Below, piece by piece: positions 8,164-16,400 of a stretch of DNA of 64,000 nucleotides (the first letter of the stretch is position 1; each line of letters starts with the position of its first letter). The DNA lies in the NCBI RefSeq assembly GCF_014200015.1, contig NZ_JACHOT010000006.1:248001-312000 (forward strand), written 5' to 3'. The notes under the pieces are model-generated. The model worked only from the letters and a program-made list of their open reading frames with translations. It ran no database searches and had not been told where the DNA came from. The position numbers and the translations under genes are program-made. The stretch is from Aminobacter niigataensis (GTDB lineage: Bacteria; Pseudomonadota; Alphaproteobacteria; Rhizobiales; Rhizobiaceae).

Positions 8164-9569
8164 CGGCTCGCCCTCTCCGCTTCGGCCATGCCGGACCGTG
8201 CCGCGGCCCGCGCGCCCTCGGCCATCTCGCGCCAGCGGGCACGGTAGGCATCTAGGCCCGGAATGTAGCTTGCGGTCACGGGAACGGTCTCGTCCTTGAA
8301 CGGCTTGAGGCCGAGCGCCTTGAAGGCCAGCGCGGCGGCACCCGTCGCTGAACCTTCGCTCATCGTCGAGCGCACGACGGTCTGGGTCGGGCGCAACTGC
8401 GCCAGCATCGCGGTGAACAGATCGACCTTCGCCAGGCCACCATCGACGACGAGGAGATTTTCCGACTTGATCAGGTCGAGCGACAGGTCGGTCATCATGG
8501 CGACATAGAGGACGGCAACCGCCGCACGCTCCTCGCCGCTGACCTCGCCGCCGACGATCTGCCCTTTCGTCTCCGGGAAAGGTCCGCCGGCTGCCCATGA
8601 CGGCATGGCAAAGACGCTGCGTTCCATCACGCGCTCGACCGCACCTTGCGTGATCGGCTTGTTCCAGCCTTCGCTGATGAGATCGTATTCCCGCCCGCCC
8701 ATGAAGCGCAGCGACGGCGCCGGCTCGCCATCGACGGTGACGTTGGCGATCATGTCGCGCTCCTGGTCGAGCGCGCCCAGCGGACAGTCGAGATTGATGA
8801 TGATGACCCAAGTGCCGGTCGAGACGAGCGTAAAGTCGCTCAGCCCCGTCATGCGGTAGTAGGCCAGCGCCGCATTGGAGTCGTGCACGCCGTTGTGGAC
8901 GGCGATGGCGCGGGTGCTACCGTCGGCCAAGGTTACCTTGGCTTCACCGACCACCGCGCCAGCCGGAGCGATCGCCGGAAACCTGTCGCGCCAGCCAAGC
9001 CGCTCGACCAGCGAGCTGTAGTCCCGCTCGAGCGGCGCCCAGAGCTGGCTGTGTGCGCCGAGATAGGACCATTCGGCCAGTTTGCGGCCGCTGAAGCGCC
9101 ACACCCAGTATTGTGGATAGCAAAGGATCGCCTCGGTCACGGCGAAAGCCTCGGGCTCTTCAACCTCAAGCCAATAGATGTGGCGGGCAATGGAAAAGCC
9201 TAGAGGCAGCCATGGCGTATAGGTCTCGGCGAAGTCGGGCAGGATCGGGTCGATCGCATCGGCAACCGCATCGGGAATTTCCTGCTCGTAGTCGAGGATC
9301 GGATGCAGGAGTTCGTTGCCGCGCACCAGCGCAAAGGCGCAGCCATGGGCAGATATCGTCAGCCGCGTCACGTCGTGCGTCGCTGCGACCTCGGCCAGTT
9401 CGTGGTTCATCCAGGCGAACAGTCGTTCGTCGTCGAGCACGCTCCGCCCGTGAAAATCCTGCCAGATCGGCTTGGTACGGCGTTCGTCGAGCAAAGTGCC
9501 ATCGGGCGAGAACACGAACAGCTTGGAGTTCGTCTTGCCGAGATCGAAGACTGCGAGCGCGCCGCTCAT
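8160..9569 (-). CDS. rhaK: FGGY-family kinase, probable rhamnulokinase-type RhaK
   Basis: The 469-residue protein begins MSGALAVFDLGKTNSKLFVF, with the phosphate loop DLGKTNSK at 9-16, and later has VHNGVHDSNAAL, LVSTGTWVI and LLVVDGGLAKVDLF, all FGGY hallmarks. It resembles the rhizobial RhaK group, which is distinct in sequence from E. coli RhaB. It should phosphorylate L-rhamnulose in the cytoplasm; in Rhizobium leguminosarum RhaK is also needed for rhamnose transport, which is established knowledge. The start overlaps the rhaR stop (ATGA) and its stop overlaps the rhaT start, so the order is rigidly coupled. Confidence 0.82.
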   Translation of the reverse strand: MSGALAVFDLGKTNSKLFVFSPDGTLLDERRTKPIWQDFHGRSVLDDERLFAWMNHELAEVAATHDVTRLTISAHGCAFALVRGNELLHPILDYEQEIPDAVADAIDPILPDFAETYTPWLPLGFSIARHIYWLEVEEPEAFAVTEAILCYPQYWVWRFSGRKLAEWSYLGAHSQLWAPLERDYSSLVERLGWRDRFPAIAPAGAVVGEAKVTLADGSTRAIAVHNGVHDSNAALAYYRMTGLSDFTLVSTGTWVIIINLDCPLGALDQERDMIANVTVDGEPAPSLRFMGGREYDLISEGWNKPITQGAVERVMERSVFAMPSWAAGGPFPETKGQIVGGEVSGEERAAVAVLYVAMMTDLSLDLIKSENLLVVDGGLAKVDLFTAMLAQLRPTQTVVRSTMSEGSATGAAALAFKALGLKPFKDETVPVTASYIPGLDAYRARWREMAEGARAAARSGMAEAERASR

Positions 9570-10342
9570 GCCCCGCCCCCGTTGGAAGCGATGCGAAGCG
9601 TTATGCCTGCACTCTCCAGCATCTTGGCATGCTGGTCGGACAGGCCGTCGTCGGTGATCAGCATGCCGACACGCGACAGCGGCAAGGCAGCATTGCGGGC
9701 ATGGATCGAAAATTTTCGGCTGTCGGCCAGCACGACGATCTGATCGGCATTGCGGCTGAGTTCCTGGATCGAGCGCACCATCAGCGGATGCGATTCATGC
9801 AGACCGTCGGCACTGATCCCTTGCGCCCCGAGGAAAAACTTCGAGGCGTAGAAATTGATCGGCTGCGACGGCGAGTAGATCACACGTGGCTCGCGATGCA
9901 GCTCGCCGCCGGCAAGCGTCAGGCTGCATTTGCCGTGCTCGCCGAGATAACCGGCCAGCGGCATGGAGTTGGTGAACAGGCGGACATTGCGGTCGGCCAG
10001 CATGACGCCGAGATGGAAGCAGGTCGAACCGCCATTGACGATCACCGCGTCGCCATCGGCAACCATGGTCGCGGCAAGCTCTGCGATCAGCCGCTTGGGC
10101 TCGACGGCCAGATCGCGGTTCTCGTCATAGGGCCGCGCGAAGGCCGTGCCCTGGGCTGCGCCATCAAGCGCGGAGACACCGCCATAGACCTTGCGGGCAC
10201 CACCAGCCTCATCGATCTTGTCGATGTCGCGCCGCACCGTCGCCGCGGAAACCCCGAGATGCTCCTGCAACTCGCGCACCGAAGCAAAGGGTCTGTCGCG
10301 CAAGAGCTCGACGATCTGCCGTTGGCGGACCATGTCGTTCAC
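9566..10342 (-). CDS. rhaR: DeoR-family regulator of the rhamnose operon
   Basis: The 258-residue protein has an N-terminal DeoR helix-turn-helix (MVRQRQIVELLRD...VSAATVRRDIDKIDE) and a C-terminal DeoR sugar-sensor domain with VNGGSTCFHLG and FLGAQGIS motifs. GTG 10342 is chosen because GGAGGTG lies upstream; in-frame ATGs at 10381 and 10357 lack such a site. It is the first gene of the minus-strand operon and faces rhaD across a shared regulatory region, the layout expected of an autoregulated local repressor or activator. The effector is probably a phosphorylated rhamnose intermediate, by family analogy. Confidence 0.85.
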   Translation of the reverse strand: MNDMVRQRQIVELLRDRPFASVRELQEHLGVSAATVRRDIDKIDEAGGARKVYGGVSALDGAAQGTAFARPYDENRDLAVEPKRLIAELAATMVADGDAVIVNGGSTCFHLGVMLADRNVRLFTNSMPLAGYLGEHGKCSLTLAGGELHREPRVIYSPSQPINFYASKFFLGAQGISADGLHESHPLMVRSIQELSRNADQIVVLADSRKFSIHARNAALPLSRVGMLITDDGLSDQHAKMLESAGITLRIASNGGGA

Positions 10343-10576
10343 GAAAACACCTCCCATGGCTTCGCGAAAAGGCAGTGCCATGAGCTAACTTACGCAAATC
10401 AGATTCTTGCGCAAGCGGTTTGTGACGAAAATTGCTCATATCGCGCTGCAACTAGATCATACCGCGCCGCACAATGACAAAGTTCAATCTTTTTGCGATT
10501 GACAAACCGCATGGCTTGGCCTGATTTTACGGCCAAACGAGAGCGGCGCCCGATCTCGCGCCGGGAGGAATCCGAC
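10343..10576. promoter_or_regulatory. Divergent rhaR/rhaD promoter region with paired inverted half-sites
   Basis: This region separates the two divergent rha transcripts. GCGGTTTGT at 10415-10423 recurs as its exact complement ACAAACCGC at 10502-10510, one copy toward each gene. That is a plausible looping operator pair for RhaR. GGGAGGA at 10563-10569 is the rhaD ribosome site. No clear consensus -35/-10 pair could be fixed. Confidence 0.5.
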
Positions 10577-12679
10577 ATGCCCGACACCAACTCCACGCGG
10601 CTTGCAAATCTGTGGGACGACGCAAGGGCCGCCGCCATGAGCGAGCCGGAGCGGCTGGTCTATCGCTCCAACATCCTGGGTTCGGACAAGCGCGTCACCA
10701 ATTATGGCGGCGGCAACACCTCGTCCAAGATCATCCAGCAGGATCCGCTGACGGGTGGCGAGGTCGAAGTTCTCTGGGTCAAGGGGTCGGGCGGCGACAG
10801 CGCCTCGATCAAGCTCGATGGCTTCGCCACGCTTTACATGGATAAGCTCAGGGCGCTGAAGGGGCTCTATCGTGGCCTCGCGCATGAGGACGAGATGGTC
10901 GGTTACCTGCCGCACTGCACCTTCAACCTCAACCCGCGCGCGGCCTCCATCGACACCCCGCTTCATGCCTATGTTCCAAGGGCTTACGTCGACCACATGC
11001 ATCCCGACGCGATCATCGCGATCGCCGCTGCCGAGGATTCGAAGGCCCTGACCGCCAGGATCTTCGGCGACGAGATCGGCTGGCTGCCGTGGAAGCGGCC
11101 GGGCTTCGAGCTCGGCCTCTGGCTGGAAAAATTCTGCCTGGAAAATCCGGCAGCCAAAGGCGTCGTGCTCGAAAGCCATGGCCTGTTCACCTGGGGCGAT
11201 ACACCAAAAGAATGCTACTCGATCACCATCGACACCATAAACAAGGCCATTGGCTGGTTCGAGGGCGAGACGAAGGGCAAGCCGGCTTTCGGCGGCGCAG
11301 CCGTGAAGTCGTTGCCGGCGGTCGAACGCCGTGCAATCGCTGCGCGCTTGATGCCCCGCATCCGCGGAATGATCTCGCAACAAGGCGTGCGCAAGCTCGG
11401 TCATTTCGACGATAGCGATGCCGTGCTGGAGTTCGTCAACTCGCACCATCTGCGCGACCTCGCAGCCCTCGGCACCTCGTGCCCCGACCATTTCCTGCGC
11501 ACCAAGATCAGGCCCTTGGTGATCGACTTCGATCCGGCAAAGCCCGACGTCAATGCCGTAGTCGCAGCCCTGCCCCAGGCGCTGGACGATTACCGCGCCG
11601 GCTACCAGGCCTATTACGACCGTTGCAAGCATGCGGATTCGCCCGCCGTGCGCGACCCGAACGCGGTGGTCTACCTGGTGCCCAGCGTCGGCATGTTCAC
11701 CTTCGCCGCCGACAAGGCGACCGCCAGGATTTCGGCCGAGTTCTACGTCAACGCCATCAATGTCATGCGCGGTGCCTCGGCGGTGTCGACCTATGTCGGC
11801 CTGCCCGAACAGGAGGCTTTCGACATCGAGTACTGGCTGCTCGAGGAAGCCAAGCTCCAGCGCATGACCAAGCCCAAGTCGCTGGCCGGGCAGATTGCCT
11901 TGGTCACCGGCGGCGCCGGCGGCATCGGCAAGGCAACCGCAGTCCGGCTTCTGCGCGAGGGCGCCTGCGTGGTGATCGCCGACATAGACGAGCAGGCCCT
12001 GGCCACTGCCCATGACGAGCTTGGCAAGGTTTTCGGCAAGGATTTCGTGCGTCCGGTGCAACTCGATGTTACCGACGAAGCCGGCGTGGCTTCGGCCTAT
12101 GCCGCCAGTGCCGTCGAATTCGGCGGCGTCGACATCCTGGTCTCGAACGCCGGTATCTCGTCGTCGGCGCCGATCGAGGACACGGAGCTGTCGATGTGGA
12201 ACCGCAACATGGACATCCTCGCCAAGGGCTATTTCCTGGTGTCGCGCGAGGCCTTCCGCACCTTCAAGCAGCAGCAGCTTGGCGGCAACATCGTCTTCAT
12301 CGCCTCGAAGAACGGGCTTGCCGCCTCGCCCAATGCGGCGGCCTACTGCACAGCGAAGGCGGCCGAGATCCATCTCGCCCGCTGCCTGGCGCTCGAAGGG
12401 GCGGAGCACCAGATCCGGGTCAACACCGTCAATCCGGATGCCGTGCTGCGCGGCTCCAAGATCTGGACCGGCGAATGGCGCGAACAGCGCGCGGCGGCCT
12501 ATGCGATGCAGCCGGACGAACTCGAGGAGCACTACCGCAAGCGCTCGATGCTGAAGCGCTCGGTATTCCCCGAGGACATCGCCGAGGCGGTCTACTTCCT
12601 CGCCTCCGACATGTCAGCCAAGTCGACCGGCAACATCATCAATGTCGACGCCGGCAACGCCCAGAGCTTCACGCGCTGA
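10577..12679 (+). CDS. rhaD: Bifunctional rhamnulose-1-phosphate aldolase / short-chain alcohol dehydrogenase
   Basis: The 700-residue fusion has two parts. Residues about 1-420 are a class II aldolase with YGGGNTSSK, LWVKGSGGDSAS and the metal-binding HMHPDAIIA run. From about residue 437 a classical SDR begins, with TGGAGGIGKATA (Rossmann glycine motif), VSNAGIS, and YCTAKAA as the Tyr-x3-Lys active site. The aldolase would cleave rhamnulose-1-phosphate to DHAP and L-lactaldehyde, and the SDR would oxidise or reduce lactaldehyde. ATG 10577 follows GGGAGGA; the frame continues upstream without a better start. It is divergent from the rhaR operon and stands alone. Confidence 0.9.
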   Translation: MPDTNSTRLANLWDDARAAAMSEPERLVYRSNILGSDKRVTNYGGGNTSSKIIQQDPLTGGEVEVLWVKGSGGDSASIKLDGFATLYMDKLRALKGLYRGLAHEDEMVGYLPHCTFNLNPRAASIDTPLHAYVPRAYVDHMHPDAIIAIAAAEDSKALTARIFGDEIGWLPWKRPGFELGLWLEKFCLENPAAKGVVLESHGLFTWGDTPKECYSITIDTINKAIGWFEGETKGKPAFGGAAVKSLPAVERRAIAARLMPRIRGMISQQGVRKLGHFDDSDAVLEFVNSHHLRDLAALGTSCPDHFLRTKIRPLVIDFDPAKPDVNAVVAALPQALDDYRAGYQAYYDRCKHADSPAVRDPNAVVYLVPSVGMFTFAADKATARISAEFYVNAINVMRGASAVSTYVGLPEQEAFDIEYWLLEEAKLQRMTKPKSLAGQIALVTGGAGGIGKATAVRLLREGACVVIADIDEQALATAHDELGKVFGKDFVRPVQLDVTDEAGVASAYAASAVEFGGVDILVSNAGISSSAPIEDTELSMWNRNMDILAKGYFLVSREAFRTFKQQQLGGNIVFIASKNGLAASPNAAAYCTAKAAEIHLARCLALEGAEHQIRVNTVNPDAVLRGSKIWTGEWREQRAAAYAMQPDELEEHYRKRSMLKRSVFPEDIAEAVYFLASDMSAKSTGNIINVDAGNAQSFTR

Positions 12680-12691
12680 GGTGACGCAAGT

Positions 12692-12714
12692 CCAGGGCTA
12701 TGCCGTGGCCCTGG
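12692..12714 (+). terminator. Hairpin after rhaD
   Basis: CCAGGGC at 12692-12698 pairs with GCCCTGG at 12708-12714 across a nine-base loop, 13 bases past the rhaD stop. No T-run follows, so it is a weak or Rho-assisted terminator at best. Confidence 0.35.
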
Positions 12715-12840
12715 AGCGCAGCGCCGAGTCTTCCGCGCCGGGTAGTGACGCCCTATGGCGGCCTGAGCAGCAGCGATCGCCTGGAAACGACAGGCTGTCC
12801 AGCCTGATGTCGAAGCGCCGTTAGCGTCGACGCCTGATCG

Positions 12841-13899
12841 TCACGCCGCGGGCGAGCGCAACTTGCTCGGCAGGACCTTGAAGTGGTCGCGAAAGCTTTT
12901 CGAGAAATGCGACGACGAGACGAAGCCGCAGGCAACGGCGACGTTCATGATGGGCATGCTAGTGAGTTCGATCAGTTGCCGCGCCTTGGCGAGCCGCAGG
13001 CCGAGATAATGCTGCCATGGCGTCGTCGCGAGATGGCGTTCGAACAGCCGTTCGATCTGGCGCCGCGACAGCGACACCTGGGCCGAGATATCCTCCAGCG
13101 ACAGCGGCTCCTCGATGTGCTTTTCCATCAGCTGGACGATGCGCAACAGTTTCTTGCCGGTGCTGCCATAACGAAGGCCCGGCGGCACCGACTGGCAGGC
13201 GGCGCCGTCGCGCCAGCGATCGGCGGTGACATGCTGACAGATGCTGCGCGCCAATTCCGTGCCGCAGCGTTCCTGCACGATGTCGATGGCAAGGTCGAAG
13301 GCGGCGAGTTCGCCGGCGCAGGTGACGATCTGGCCGTCGCGCACGAACAGCGCGTCGTCGATGGCGAGATCGTAGAAGGTTTCGGAAAGTGCTGCCATCT
13401 TGCCCCAGTGGATGGTGCAGCGCGCATCGCCGAGCAGGCCCGCATCGGCCAGCAGCCAGGTCGCGGTGCCCAACGCATAGATTGGGAGTTGGGCGCGGCC
13501 GATACGGCGCAGGCAGGCGCGCAGCTCCTGCGAGCCGTGCTGTTCCACGCCCTCCCCGGCGCAGATCGCCAATGCCGCCTGCGGCTCGAACGGCAGCGCC
13601 TTGGCCGCCTCGGCGAAACTGCCTGATACCTCGACGGCAATGCCGCTGGCGCTCGCCACCGAGCGTCCGTCGAGGCTGACGAGCTTCCAGCGAAACAGCT
13701 CGGTGCCGGCCAGCGCATTGGCAAGCCGCAATGGCTCGACCAGTGACGACAGGCAGAGCTGGGAAAAGCCCTGCAAGAGCAGGATGGAGAACTCGGCCGA
13801 TGCTTGTGCCACTTGGGATCGCGGCACGGAACGCTGGAAACCCACACCCGGCCAGCAGGCTCCAACATCGAAGTCCGTGTGCTTGCTTGGCGCGTTCAT
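12841..13899 (-). CDS. GlxA/GbdR-like AraC-family transcriptional regulator
   Basis: The 352-residue protein combines an N-terminal DJ-1/PfpI-like sensor domain (about residues 35-215, with FSILLLQGFSQL and AICAGEGV) and a C-terminal AraC domain with two helix-turn-helix units (SLEDISAQVSLSRRQIERLF and VAVACGFVSSSHFSKSF). This is the architecture of GbdR, the activator of glycine betaine catabolism in Pseudomonas. ATG 13899 follows GGGAGGG. Its location beside gbcA/gbcB and the dimethylglycine genes supports the same role. Its own upstream region holds the ATGTTGCAT motif shared with other genes here. Confidence 0.75.
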   Translation of the reverse strand: MNAPSKHTDFDVGACWPGVGFQRSVPRSQVAQASAEFSILLLQGFSQLCLSSLVEPLRLANALAGTELFRWKLVSLDGRSVASASGIAVEVSGSFAEAAKALPFEPQAALAICAGEGVEQHGSQELRACLRRIGRAQLPIYALGTATWLLADAGLLGDARCTIHWGKMAALSETFYDLAIDDALFVRDGQIVTCAGELAAFDLAIDIVQERCGTELARSICQHVTADRWRDGAACQSVPPGLRYGSTGKKLLRIVQLMEKHIEEPLSLEDISAQVSLSRRQIERLFERHLATTPWQHYLGLRLAKARQLIELTSMPIMNVAVACGFVSSSHFSKSFRDHFKVLPSKLRSPAA

Positions 13900-13984
13900 G
13901 TGGCCCTCCCGGCGCATGCGGCAAGGCAGGAGCTCGACTTTTCCCAGGCCAAAACCGTTGAGTCACAAATTGGCGCAAAATAAC

Positions 13985-13999
13985 ACAAAATGCAACATT
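13985..13999 (-). promoter_or_regulatory. 15-bp element AATGTTGCATTTTGT upstream of the GbdR-like gene
   Basis: On the minus strand this 15-mer lies 86 bases upstream of ATG 13899, preceded by TTGCA to give two TTGCA units three bases apart. The same 15 bases occur on the plus strand at 21577-21591, upstream of a dimethylglycine dehydrogenase-like gene. The match suggests a common operator. Confidence 0.55.
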
Positions 14000-14036
14000 G
14001 CAATTTGTGGCGAGCGTCACCCCAGGCAGTCCGAGA

Positions 14037-14921
14037 TCACGCCCCGACGGCTGCCACGGGCGCGGTCATGTTCAACAGCCAGTCACGGAAAGCCGTCACC
14101 TTCGGTGTCCTGGCTTTCTGCGGCGTGGCAAGGAACCAATAGGATCCCGCCCCGCGCAGTCGCTGCTCGAACGGCGCCACCAGGAGGCCGCTCGCCAGTT
14201 CGCGCTCGATGAGCGCCGTCCTGCCGAGCAGCACGCCCTTGCCTTCGATCGCGGCACGAATGCCCATGATCGATTGGTCGAAGAACGAACCGGCCGATGT
14301 GTCGATGCCGGTAACGCCGACATGGGCGAGCCAGGTGTCCCAATCCTCGTCATAGCCGGGCACATGCAGCAGGTCTCGAGCCCTCAGGTCCTCGGGTGAA
14401 TTCAGCGACTCGGCATATTTCGGCGTACAGACCGGAAAGGTCTCGTCGCGCAAAAGCAGCGTCGCCTCGCGCTTCGGCCAGTTGCCCCAGCCGAACTCGA
14501 TCGCGGCATCGACCTTGCCTTCGCCATGGTCGAGCGCGGTCAGCCTGAGATCGATGGTCGGATGGGAGGCACGAAACAGGTCGAGCCGTGGCGCGATCCA
14601 CTGGCTGGCAAACGACGTCGGCACATGCACGACCAGCATTTCGCGCGTGCCGCGTCCGGCGATCCTGGCGGTCGCCTCATCGATCAGGCCGAAGGCACGT
14701 CCGAGCTCTTCGGCATAACGGCGGCCGCGGTCGGTCAACCTGACGCCATTGGCGTGGCGGTCGAACAGCTCCTTGCCGAGCCTGAGCTCGAGCGCCCTGA
14801 TGTGCTGGGAGATGGCCGAGGGCGTGACGTTCAGTTCCGCGCCGGCTCCGGCGAAGCTGCCGAGCCGTGCGGCGGCCTCGAAGGCCCGGAGCCAGTTCAG
14901 GGGTGGTCGGGCAGAGGCCAT
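14037..14921 (-). CDS. LysR-family regulator, GcvA-like
   Basis: The 294-residue protein opens with a winged helix-turn-helix (PPLNWLRAFEAAARLGSF...VTPSAISQHIRALE) characteristic of the GcvA/AmpR/TrpI branch, followed by a LysR substrate-binding domain (IDLRLTALDHGEGKVDAAIEFG). It is divergent from gbcA across about 100 bases and therefore is the likely direct regulator of the betaine demethylase, perhaps acting with the GbdR-like protein. The ligand could be glycine betaine, dimethylglycine or glycine; this is inference from position. Confidence 0.75.
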   Translation of the reverse strand: MASARPPLNWLRAFEAAARLGSFAGAGAELNVTPSAISQHIRALELRLGKELFDRHANGVRLTDRGRRYAEELGRAFGLIDEATARIAGRGTREMLVVHVPTSFASQWIAPRLDLFRASHPTIDLRLTALDHGEGKVDAAIEFGWGNWPKREATLLLRDETFPVCTPKYAESLNSPEDLRARDLLHVPGYDEDWDTWLAHVGVTGIDTSAGSFFDQSIMGIRAAIEGKGVLLGRTALIERELASGLLVAPFEQRLRGAGSYWFLATPQKARTPKVTAFRDWLLNMTAPVAAVGA

Positions 14922-15025
14922 TGTACCATTAGATTTTCTTGCGCTTCCCCCAAGGTAATCGCGTTTGCTTGGGCAGGCAAGAACGTTTCCAATCTGCCCA
15001 GGTTCAGCATCTGGGAGGCACTGCT
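14922..15025. promoter_or_regulatory. Divergent LysR/gbcA promoter region
   Basis: The 104-base gap holds an AT-rich TTAGATTTTCTTG stretch next to the LysR start and a TGGGCAG...CTGCCCA inverted repeat (7-base arms, about 17 apart) closer to gbcA, then GGGAGG as the gbcA ribosome site. LysR regulators usually bind such divergent regions. No -35/-10 was fixed. Confidence 0.4.
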
Positions 15026-16225
15026 ATGAACGTCCACTGGCTCCAGGGCTATCGCCCCGGCTACGGCCTGCCGCGCGCCTTCTACACCGATCCCGAGATT
15101 TTCGCCGAAGAGCAGGCCCGCATCTTCCGCAACAGCTGGTTCTTCGCCGGCCACTCGATCGAGCTGCCCAAGGCGGGCGACTACATGACGCTCGATGTCG
15201 GCGGCGCGCCCGTTTTGGTGGTTCGCGACCGCGATGGCAAGGTGCATGCCCATCACAATGTCTGCCGCCACCGCGGCTCGATCATCTGCACCAAGGAGAA
15301 GGGCAAGGCGACACGACTCGTTTGCCCCTATCACTCCTGGTCCTATGCCCATGACGGCCAGTTGATCGGCGCGCCGATGATGGGCGAAGATTTCGACAAG
15401 GCCGCACACGGCCTGAAGCGGGCGCATGCGGAAGAGTTCGACGGGCTGATCTTCGTCAACCTGTCCGGGACCCCCTCGCCTTTCCAAGAGCTGCGCGACC
15501 ACCTGTCGCCGATCCTGAAATCGCAGGGCATGGCCAAGGCAAAGATCGCGCTGATCCGCGACTATGAACTCGACGTCAACTGGAAGATCGTCGTCGAGAA
15601 CAACCGCGAGTGCTATCACTGCGAAGCCAACCACCATGGCTATGTCTCGGTGCAGTACGACACCGAAAACGACAATCCCGACCTCAAGGACGAGATTTCG
15701 GAGCGGCTGGGCGACTGCCGCATCCGCTGGGAAAAAGCCGGTCTCGACACGGCCCGCGTCAACACCTCTTCCAACAACACGTCCGAGTGGTTCCGCGCCA
15801 ACCGCACCCCGGTGCGCAAGGGCATGGTCACCGAGAGCCCGGACGGGCAGCTGGTCTGCGACGTGCTGATGGCCGGCTTCACTGATCCCGACATGGGCAC
15901 GGCGCGCGCCAACACCAATATCAATTTCTGGTGCCACGCCAATTCCGACTATGCCCACACCGTGCGGATCACGCCGTTGTCGCCGACCAAGACGATCGTG
16001 CGCGGCTACTGGCTGGTCGATGAAAAGGCTGTCGAGGGCCGCGACTACGACCCCGGGAAGATCGCCGCGTTCCACGATCAGGTGATGTCGGAGGACTGGG
16101 AGATCTGCCGGCGCCAGTGGATCGGCATCACCTCCCCCGGCTTCGAGCCCGGCCCCTATTCGCCGACCAAGGAAGCCAATGTCGATCGGTATGTGCGCTG
16201 GTACGCCGACCAGATGACGGCTTGA
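15026..16225 (+). CDS. gbcA: Glycine betaine monooxygenase, Rieske oxygenase subunit
   Basis: The 399-residue protein is a Rieske non-haem iron oxygenase. Residues C80-x-H82 and C100-x2-H103 bind the 2Fe-2S cluster (CRHRG and CPYHSW). The catalytic iron motif lies near NRECYHCEANHH, with H198 and H203. The C-terminal catalytic domain fits GbcA/stachydrine demethylase-type enzymes. It demethylates glycine betaine to dimethylglycine and formaldehyde using electrons from GbcB. ATG 15026 has GGGAGG upstream; the frame continues without support to 14939. Other quaternary-amine demethylases such as stachydrine or carnitine enzymes are the alternative, but the neighbours favour betaine. Confidence 0.87.
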   Translation: MNVHWLQGYRPGYGLPRAFYTDPEIFAEEQARIFRNSWFFAGHSIELPKAGDYMTLDVGGAPVLVVRDRDGKVHAHHNVCRHRGSIICTKEKGKATRLVCPYHSWSYAHDGQLIGAPMMGEDFDKAAHGLKRAHAEEFDGLIFVNLSGTPSPFQELRDHLSPILKSQGMAKAKIALIRDYELDVNWKIVVENNRECYHCEANHHGYVSVQYDTENDNPDLKDEISERLGDCRIRWEKAGLDTARVNTSSNNTSEWFRANRTPVRKGMVTESPDGQLVCDVLMAGFTDPDMGTARANTNINFWCHANSDYAHTVRITPLSPTKTIVRGYWLVDEKAVEGRDYDPGKIAAFHDQVMSEDWEICRRQWIGITSPGFEPGPYSPTKEANVDRYVRWYADQMTA

Positions 16226-16244
16226 TCCGGCCGGCCAACCTCCC

Positions 16245-16365
16245 TCCCCCTTGTGGGGAGGGATCGAGGGTGGGGGGTCCGCTGGCGATGCCATGTCAGG
16301 TTCCCATCCCGGCGGGCTCCGCCTCTGGCAATACCCCCACCCCTTACCCCTCCCCACAGAGGGGG
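16245..16365. repeat. Imperfect inverted-repeat intergenic element between gbcA and gbcB
   Basis: A left arm of about 33 bases (16246-16278, starting CCCCCTTGTGGGGAGGG) is nearly the reverse complement of the right arm (about 16333-16365, ending CCCCTCCCCACAGAGGGGG), with a loop of about 55 bases. Such G-rich palindromic intergenic elements are dispersed in rhizobial genomes. It would form a long RNA stem inside the gbcA-gbcB transcript. Confidence 0.6.
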
Positions 16366-16400
16366 TCGCCAGCGCCTAGCCCTAGGGACAAGTGTGAAAA

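Noticed and set aside
10484-12532. 682-residue minus-strand frame opposite rhaD
   Set aside because: The translation has no recognisable domain and low-complexity charged runs; rhaD on the other strand has aldolase and SDR motifs throughout.
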